DNA of 64,000 bases, taken from assembly GCF_949774925.1 (NCBI RefSeq), contig NZ_OX458932.1, positions 186,001-250,000 on the forward strand, given 5' to 3'. The stretch comes from Candidatus Methylacidiphilum fumarolicum (GTDB lineage Bacteria > Verrucomicrobiota > Verrucomicrobiia > Methylacidiphilales > Methylacidiphilaceae). The notes beneath the pieces are model-generated. The model worked only from the letters and a program-made list of their open reading frames with translations, did no database searches and was not told the origin of the DNA. Each line of letters starts with the position of its first letter. Position 1 is the first letter of the stretch. Below, piece after piece: positions 58,625-64,000 of the stretch. The translations under genes and the position numbers were made by a program.

Positions 58625-59572
58625 TTACTGGGAGGGAAGAGTCAAAGCCTGCTGGATGCGCTGAATAAGCTGATAGGCCTGGGAGGTCAGTTGCGGGTTG
58701 TTTTCATCTTTTATAGCGTAGAGCTTTGGGAAAAATCTTATTAGATAAAATCCTGCTGGTACTCCGTCCTGAATCCACTGTGGATCGATTGCTAGGTTTG
58801 GGAAAAGAGGGGAGCTAAAGAGTTCTCCAGCCATAAATTCTCCTGCTTTGTTTAGCTTTCCCGAAGCAAGTCTGTATACCGTTAGTTTTGGGCAATACAC
58901 GTTATTGGCTTCTCCCACAATCCAGACTTCCTTAACCTGGGTTGCTTCGTAGAGCTTCAAATGGAGGTCTATTTTTGTCAGGTTCTTATCCTTAATCAGT
59001 TCTTTGAATATGGGAGCCCATTTTGAGAGGTCCTTCTGCTTCCATAATTTTTTCTCATCCCCCACCACTACTTTTTCAAGATTGGAATAGGAAAGGATTT
59101 CCGCTACTAGATCAGGAGCCTCTACCGCATAGCGCTGTCCTCTTTTCCCTAGGGGTTGAATCGCTGTCTGTAGCCGCTCTCTACTAAAATAGGATAAATC
59201 TGGCCTATAGGACCGAAATCCAGGAACGAAGATTTCCCTTTCCGTTTCTACTCCATCAGGATTACCGTTGAGTGTGCTGTAATAACGGAGCATATCGCAC
59301 AATCTACTTCGCTTGTTGTTATGAGTTTCATCAGATGCTGGGGACATTTCCAGTTCTCCGTATTCGTTGAGCAGGGCTGGGAAATCTTCTGGCAGTTCCA
59401 GATATTGCTCTATCGTTATGGGTTCGCCATCGGCCCTGGCTATTCTCCCACTAACGACTAGGCACTTAGGGAAATCTTCTGGTAGGACAGCAAGCCAGTC
59501 CTCGTTGAATGCTTCTGGAATTTCTAGTTCCACAAGGCCCTGGTTGAGTGTGGCCTCATCCGTAGGGTGCAT
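58625..59572 (-). CDS. Uma2-family nuclease-like protein, copy 1
   Basis: A 315-residue protein with a Uma2 (DUF820) PD-(D/E)XK core: GELEMSP at 72-78, YRPDLSYF around 122-129, EAPDLVAEILSYSN at 151-164, and the later VKEVWIVG with V-x-VYRL. An N-terminal extension of about 50 residues and an insertion after EKKLWKQKD are not part of the usual domain. Copy 1 shares residues 81-113 (DETHNNKRSRLCDMLRYY) with copy 2, but its last about 48 residues (beginning QDGVPAGFYLIRFF) are unlike both others. Uma2 proteins are linked to restriction or mobile elements, but the function is poorly known. Confidence 0.85.
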   Translation of the reverse strand: MHPTDEATLNQGLVELEIPEAFNEDWLAVLPEDFPKCLVVSGRIARADGEPITIEQYLELPEDFPALLNEYGELEMSPASDETHNNKRSRLCDMLRYYSTLNGNPDGVETEREIFVPGFRSYRPDLSYFSRERLQTAIQPLGKRGQRYAVEAPDLVAEILSYSNLEKVVVGDEKKLWKQKDLSKWAPIFKELIKDKNLTKIDLHLKLYEATQVKEVWIVGEANNVYCPKLTVYRLASGKLNKAGEFMAGELFSSPLFPNLAIDPQWIQDGVPAGFYLIRFFPKLYAIKDENNPQLTSQAYQLIQRIQQALTLPSQ

Positions 59573-59674
59573 GTCTTGACTATATCAGATAGTGACCTCT
59601 TTTTCATTTTTTTTCTGCAGCATGCTTTTCTGTTAGTGTGAACTTCTCTTCTTTCTCCATCCTTATTATACCGC

Positions 59675-60625
59675 TTACTGGGAGGGAAGAGTCAACGCCT
59701 GCTGGATGCGCCTAATCAACTGCTTGGCTTGTGCAGCTAATTCAGGACTTTTGTTTGCGTCTATGTCGTGGTCAAGTTTTGGAATAAATGAAAGGCGATA
59801 AAATTCTTTTGGTGCACCACTTTCGATCCACTGTGGATCGATTGCTAGGTTTGGGAAAAGAGGGGAGCTAAAGAGTTCCCCAGCCATAAATTCTCCTGCT
59901 TTGTTTAGCTTTCCCGAAGCAAGTCTGTATACCGTTAGTTTTGGGCAATACACGTTATTGGCTTCTCCCACAATCCAGACTTCCTTAACCTGGGTTGCTT
60001 CGTAAAGCTTCAAATGGAGATCTATTTTTGTGAGGTTCTTATCCTTAATCAGCTCTTTGAATATGGGAGCCCATTTTGAGAGGTCCTTCTGCTTCCATAA
60101 TTTTTTCTCATCCCCCACCACTACTTTTTCAAGATTGGAATAGGAAAGGATTTCCGCTACTAGATCAGGAGCCTCTACCGCATAGCGCTGTCCTCTTTTC
60201 CCTAGGGGTTGAATCGCTGTCTGTAGCCGCTCTCTACTAAAATAGGATAAATCTGGCCTATAGGACCGAAATCCAGGAACGAAGATTTCCCTTTCCGTTT
60301 CTACTCCATCAGGATTACCGTTGAGTGTGCTGTAATAACGGAGCATATCGCACAATCTACTTCGCTTGTTGTTATGAGTTTCATCAGATGCTGGGGACAT
60401 TTCCAGTTCTCCGTATTCGTTGAGCAGGGCTGGGAAATCTTCTGGCAGTTCCAGATATTGCTCTATCGTTATGGGTTCGCCATCGGCTCTGGCTATTCTC
60501 CCACTAACGACTAGGCACTTAGGGAAATCTTCTGGTAGGACAGCAAGCCAGTCCTCGTTGAATACTTCTGGAATTTCTAGTTCCACAAGGCCCTGGTTGA
60601 GTGTGGCCTCATCCGTAGGGTGCAT
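59675..60625 (-). CDS. Uma2-family nuclease-like protein, copy 2
   Basis: A 316-residue protein, nearly identical to copy 1 up to about residue 267, including block 81-113. Its C-terminal block (ESGAPKEFYRLSFIPKLDHD) is that of copy 3. It differs from copy 1 early by IPEVFNEDW in place of IPEAFNEDW, also shared with copy 3. All core residues seen in copy 1 are kept. It is therefore a hybrid between the other two. Confidence 0.85.
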   Translation of the reverse strand: MHPTDEATLNQGLVELEIPEVFNEDWLAVLPEDFPKCLVVSGRIARADGEPITIEQYLELPEDFPALLNEYGELEMSPASDETHNNKRSRLCDMLRYYSTLNGNPDGVETEREIFVPGFRSYRPDLSYFSRERLQTAIQPLGKRGQRYAVEAPDLVAEILSYSNLEKVVVGDEKKLWKQKDLSKWAPIFKELIKDKNLTKIDLHLKLYEATQVKEVWIVGEANNVYCPKLTVYRLASGKLNKAGEFMAGELFSSPLFPNLAIDPQWIESGAPKEFYRLSFIPKLDHDIDANKSPELAAQAKQLIRRIQQALTLPSQ

Positions 60626-60730
60626 GTCTTGACTATATCAGATAGTGGCCTTTTATCCATTTTTTTCTGCTGAGTGGCTCATCTAGATGTTCCCAGCTCT
60701 ATAATGCTTTTCCTGCCCTTGTTATACTGC

Positions 60731-61681
60731 TTACTGGGAGGGAAGAGTCAACGCCTGCTGGATGCGCCTAATCAACTGCTTGGCTTGTGCAGCTAATTCA
60801 GGACTTTTGTTTGCGTCTATGTCGTGGTCAAGTTTTGGAATAAATGAAAGGCGATAAAATTCTTTTGGTGCACCACTTTCTATCCACTGTGGATCGATTG
60901 CTAGGTTTGGGAAAAGAGGGGAGCTAAAGAGTTCTCCAGCCATAAATTCAGCTATTTTGTTTAGCTTTCCCGAAGCAAGTCTGTATACCGTTAGTTTTGG
61001 GCAATACACGTTATTGGCTTCTCCCACAATCCAGACTTCCTTAACCTGGGTTGCTTCGTAAAGCTTCAAATGGAGGTCTATTTTTGTCAGGTTCTTATCC
61101 TTAATCAGCTCTTTGAATATGGGAGCCCATTCTGAGAGGTCCTTCTGCTTCCATAATTTTTTCTCATCCCCCACCACTACTTTTTCAAGATTGGAATAGG
61201 AAAGGATTTCCACCACTAGATCAGGAGCCTCTACCGCATAGCGCTGTCCTCTTTTCCCTAGGGGTTGAATCGCTGTCTGTAGCCGCTCTCTACTAAAATA
61301 GGTTAAATCTGGCCTATAGGACCGAAATCCAGGAACGAAGATTTCCTCTTCAATTCTAGCCCCATTAGGATTGTCACACTGCTCACAGTAAAATGATAAT
61401 AGGCGAAACAGTGCATTACGCCTGTTATTATGAACGTTGTCTGAAGCTGGGGACATTTCCAGTTCTCCGTATTCGTTGAGCAGGGCTGGGAAATCTTCTG
61501 GCAGTTCCAGATATTGCTCTATCGTTATGGGTTCGCCATCTGCCCTGGCTATTCTCCCACTAACGACTAGGCACTTAGGGAAATCTTCTGGTAGGACAGC
61601 AAGCCAGTCCTCGTTGAATACTTCTGGAATTTCTAGTTCCACAAGGCCCTGGTTGAGTGTGGCCTCATCGGTAGGGTGCAT
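60731..61681 (-). CDS. Uma2-family nuclease-like protein, copy 3
   Basis: A 316-residue protein. It has its own version of residues about 81-113 (DNVHNNRRNALFRLLSFYCE, then GARIEEEIF), differing from the other two at most positions in that block, while the flanks are nearly identical. The C-terminal block matches copy 2. Small changes elsewhere include APDLVVEIL and LNKIAEFMAG. All catalytic-type residues remain. It is the first copy in the transcription direction, so it is the likeliest to be expressed from an upstream promoter near 61700. Confidence 0.85.
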   Translation of the reverse strand: MHPTDEATLNQGLVELEIPEVFNEDWLAVLPEDFPKCLVVSGRIARADGEPITIEQYLELPEDFPALLNEYGELEMSPASDNVHNNRRNALFRLLSFYCEQCDNPNGARIEEEIFVPGFRSYRPDLTYFSRERLQTAIQPLGKRGQRYAVEAPDLVVEILSYSNLEKVVVGDEKKLWKQKDLSEWAPIFKELIKDKNLTKIDLHLKLYEATQVKEVWIVGEANNVYCPKLTVYRLASGKLNKIAEFMAGELFSSPLFPNLAIDPQWIESGAPKEFYRLSFIPKLDHDIDANKSPELAAQAKQLIRRIQQALTLPSQ

Positions 61682-61959
61682 GTCTTGACTATATCAGCTA
61701 GTGGCCTCTTTTTCATTTTTTTTCTGCAGCATGCTTTTCTGTTAGTGTGTCTTTTCTTTCTTGATGTTCCAGACATATAATAACATTGGTATTGTCTTTT
61801 CCCCCACGGCAAATCCTGGGATTTTAAGGTGTTTTCTGTAAAAAATAGATGGAAGTTTTTTTTCGTTGACGACTACGAGTGAATCTACGAATGTCTAAAC
61901 TTTAAATAAAAAATGTGAAAAGGTTATTGCCACTTTGCGGCTTCTGAATAATATCAATA
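61682..61959. other. Intergenic stretch ahead of rpsO
   Basis: About 280 bp. Its left part shares the Uma2 spacer sequence with the region at 59590-59640. The right part is AT-rich and should hold the rpsO promoter and leader. I see no ORF; no -35/-10 pair is convincing enough to mark. Confidence 0.4.
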
Positions 61960-62238
61960 ATGACATTGCGTATGGAAGAAGAAATTGAAAAACACAAGCT
62001 CATTGAGCAGTTCAGACTGCATGAAAAAGACACGGGCTCTGCCGTTGTTCAGATTGCTTTGCTTACAAATAAGATTCAGCGGTTAACAACGCATCTCAAA
62101 AAAAACAGCAAAGACCATAGTTCAAGAAGAGGACTTCTTCGGATGGTGAATAGGAGACGGAAGCTCCTGAATTATCTGAATCGAACAGAGCCGGAAAAGT
62201 ATCGTGAAATGCTAAACCGGCTTTCACTGAGAAAATAA
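61960..62238 (+). CDS. rpsO: 30S ribosomal protein S15
   Basis: A 92-residue S15, or 88 if it starts at the second ATG, 61972 (MEEEIEKHKLIEQ). It has FRLHEKDTGSAVVQIALLTN, HLKKNSKDHSSRRGLLRMV and NRRRKLLNYLNRTEPEKY, the family signature across helices 1-4. S15 binds the central domain of 16S rRNA and often represses its own mRNA; a structured leader was not identified here. It is followed 53 bp later by pnp, the classic rpsO-pnp pair. The start is uncertain because neither ATG has a clear ribosome site. Confidence 0.96.
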   Translation: MTLRMEEEIEKHKLIEQFRLHEKDTGSAVVQIALLTNKIQRLTTHLKKNSKDHSSRRGLLRMVNRRRKLLNYLNRTEPEKYREMLNRLSLRK

Positions 62239-62291
62239 CAAAGCTCGCTGTTTCTAGCTTCAGCCGTCGAGTGTAGACTCTGTAGATACTT

Positions 62292-64000
62292 ATGCCAGAA
62301 TATGTAAATGTAAAGAGAAATATTGGAGATCAGTCAATCATCTTTGAAACGGGCAAACTCGCAAAAATGGCTGATGGATCTGTGACGGTGTCCTATGGGG
62401 AAACGGCCGTTTTGGTAACGGTGGTATCTGTAACGGAATTAAAAGAAGAGCAGGATTTTTTACCATTACAGGTTGAGTATAGAGAAAAAGCGGCAGCAGC
62501 GGGAAGATTCCCAGGCGGCTACTTTAGAAAAGAAGGGAGGCCAACTGATAAGGAAATTTTGACTTCTCGAATGATAGATAGGCCCTTGCGCCCTCTTTTC
62601 CCAACAGGCTATTTTTACGAAACACAAATCTTAGGAACCCTGCTTTCAGCTGATGGACAAAATGACCCTGATATTTTAGCGATCAATGGAGCTTCGGCCG
62701 CTTTGATGCTTTCGGATGTGCCTTTTAACGGTCCGGTTGGGGCTGTGCGTATCGGTCAAATTGATGGTCGCTGGATCCTCAATCCCACGCATCGAGAAAG
62801 AGAGATAAGCGATGTGGATCTCGTTTATGTCGGTAGTGAACATTATCCGCTAATGATCGAAGGCAGTGCTAGAGAGTTTCCAGAAGAAGAATTTATCAAA
62901 GCCTTGGCATTCGCGCATCAGAGCATTCAAGATTTAATCTCTGCACAGAAAGAGCTTGCGGAAAAGGCGGGGAAACCTAAAAGGCAATGCGTCTTGTTTA
63001 AGGAGAATGTGGAAATAACGAAGTGGATAGCTGATCTATTTTCCCATCAAATTGAAGAAGCTTTGTATGTTCCTTCTAAGACTCTGAGACACAATAGCTT
63101 AGCAAAGATCAAGCAAGAAATTACTGAAAAAATTATTCAGAGCTTCCCTCAAGCTACTCCAATGGAAATTAGTTGGTCTTTTGATCTTCTTCAAAGAGAA
63201 ATTTTCCGGAGGAATGTCTTAACGACACAGAAGCGGTGTGATGGTCGAGGACTTGAGGATATTAGACCGATTACAATTGAGACTTCTATTTTTCCCCGTT
63301 CCCATGGATCAGCCTTATTTTCTCGAGGAGAAACTCAGGCCCTTTGCATGGCAACTCTTGCTTCATTGAATGAAGCGCAGGAACTAGACGCTTATGGAGG
63401 AGGGGAACAGAGCAAGCGATTTTTACTCCATTATTTTTTCCCCCCCTTTAGTGTAGGAGAGGTAGGAAAAGTATTTGGTCAGAGTCGTCGAGAAATCGGA
63501 CATGGCGCTTTGGCTGAGAGGTCTTTAGTGCCTGTAATTCCTTCAGAAACGGATTTCCCCTATGCTATTAGAGTAAGTTCTGAAATATTGGAATCGAATG
63601 GCTCCACGTCGATGGCAACGGTCTGTGGGGGGAGTTTGGCGCTAATGGATGCGGGTGTGCCTCTCAAAGCTAATGTCGCTGGGATTTCTGTAGGATTGGT
63701 CAAAGGTGGAGAGGATGATTTTGACTGGTCTCATTACTGTCTTTTGACAGATATCATTGGTCTTGAAGATCATTATGGGGACATGGATTTTAAAATAGCG
63801 GGCACTAAAAAAGGGATAACCGGCTTTCAGTTGGACTTAAAACTCAAAGGTATTCCTTTGGAGGTGATGGAAAAAGCTATATTTATGTCCAAGAGGGCTC
63901 GCCTGATCATACTCGAACACATGGATAAAGTCATTAATGTGGCTCGGCCAGAAATTTCAAAACATGCGCCACGGATAGAAAAGATAAAGATTCATCCGGA
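62292..64000 (+). CDS. pnp: Polynucleotide phosphorylase, 5' part (cut by window end)
   Basis: Starts MPEYVNVKRNIGDQSIIFET and runs off the window after about 569 codons. The first RNase PH domain (GDGSVTVSYGETAVLVTVV-like segment, then GRFPGGYFRKEGRPTDKEI), the helical domain and the second RNase PH domain are present (RCDGRGLEDIRPI near residue 318, FGQSRREIGHGALAER near 395). The KH and S1 domains should lie beyond 64000. The enzyme degrades RNA 3' to 5' with phosphate and is part of the degradosome. Downstream of rpsO, as usual. Confidence 0.97.
   Translation, partial: MPEYVNVKRNIGDQSIIFETGKLAKMADGSVTVSYGETAVLVTVVSVTELKEEQDFLPLQVEYREKAAAAGRFPGGYFRKEGRPTDKEILTSRMIDRPLRPLFPTGYFYETQILGTLLSADGQNDPDILAINGASAALMLSDVPFNGPVGAVRIGQIDGRWILNPTHREREISDVDLVYVGSEHYPLMIEGSAREFPEEEFIKALAFAHQSIQDLISAQKELAEKAGKPKRQCVLFKENVEITKWIADLFSHQIEEALYVPSKTLRHNSLAKIKQEITEKIIQSFPQATPMEISWSFDLLQREIFRRNVLTTQKRCDGRGLEDIRPITIETSIFPRSHGSALFSRGETQALCMATLASLNEAQELDAYGGGEQSKRFLLHYFFPPFSVGEVGKVFGQSRREIGHGALAERSLVPVIPSETDFPYAIRVSSEILESNGSTSMATVCGGSLALMDAGVPLKANVAGISVGLVKGGEDDFDWSHYCLLTDIIGLEDHYGDMDFKIAGTKKGITGFQLDLKLKGIPLEVMEKAIFMSKRARLIILEHMDKVINVARPEISKHAPRIEKIKIHP

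Larger units (their letters stand above)
58590..61750. repeat. Three-unit tandem array of Uma2-like genes
   Basis: Units of about 1050 bp repeat at 58625, 59675 and 60731, including gene and intergenic parts. Near-identical stretches alternate with blocks that differ, both in the genes and in the spacers, so the units are mosaics of one another. Confidence 0.9.

Noticed and set aside
58590-61750. Assembly artefact as the cause of the Uma2 triplet
   Set aside because: The copies differ in defined blocks and in their spacers, which simple read collapse or duplication would not give; still, long reads would settle it.

Overview
The window reads as chromosome of a Gram-negative, AT-rich bacterium. 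It makes lipid A (lpxA, and lpxC fused to fabZ), carries a tripartite drug pump with an outer-membrane channel, has a full glycine cleavage set with a one-chain GcvP, and has a DsrE2-TusA-sulfide:quinone-type sulfur cluster. The fused LpxC-FabZ, the gene content and the composition fit Verrucomicrobia, perhaps a Methylacidiphilum-like methanotroph. That assignment is inference; no rRNA gene or other decisive marker is present.

Layout. 1-3270: a periplasmic methyltransferase and a ruined IS200/IS605-type tnpB with recognisable ends. 3273-10536: an HU-like protein, then, all leftward, gcvT-gcvH-gcvP, a flippase-like membrane protein and the CCA-adding enzyme. 10676-11569: a small module of two tail-anchored membrane proteins, the first a long coiled coil. 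11706-23962: a defence island, clearly richer in GC in its first half, with type I restriction-modification (hsdM-hsdS-hsdR), two tandem Mrr-type type IV restriction genes each followed by an overlapping small ORF, a small helical protein, and a SIR2-domain gene overlapped by a small upstream ORF. 24468-27335: a decayed second copy of the two-gene membrane module, in the same orientation, split by a complete 1.9-kb insertion sequence with a 4-bp TTAG target duplication. The island is therefore bracketed by direct repeats of the module.

27495-38878: phoU, an acetyltransferase, a decayed IS605 (tnpA and tnpB fragments), the sulfur operon, a universal stress protein, a 391-bp internally deleted relative of the 1.9-kb IS with its own CTAG duplication, and an HlyD-MFS-TolC pump. 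39000-47498: nrnA-truB-ribF, a phosphoglucomutase, a sodium:solute symporter whose C-terminus runs into a transposon end, and a class I aldolase. 47587-58525: lpxA, lpxC/fabZ, an oligopeptide-type ABC transporter (binding protein on the + strand, oppBCDF on the - strand), an alkylguanine methyltransferase, an rRNA-type methyltransferase and an AsmA-like protein. 58625-61681: three tandem, mosaic copies of a Uma2-family nuclease-like gene. 61960-64000: rpsO and the start of pnp.

The most unusual material is the direct-repeat-bracketed defence island with its SIR2 two-ORF unit and its gene-conversion-like Mrr pair, and the mosaic Uma2 triplet. I saw no tRNA, rRNA or CRISPR array.
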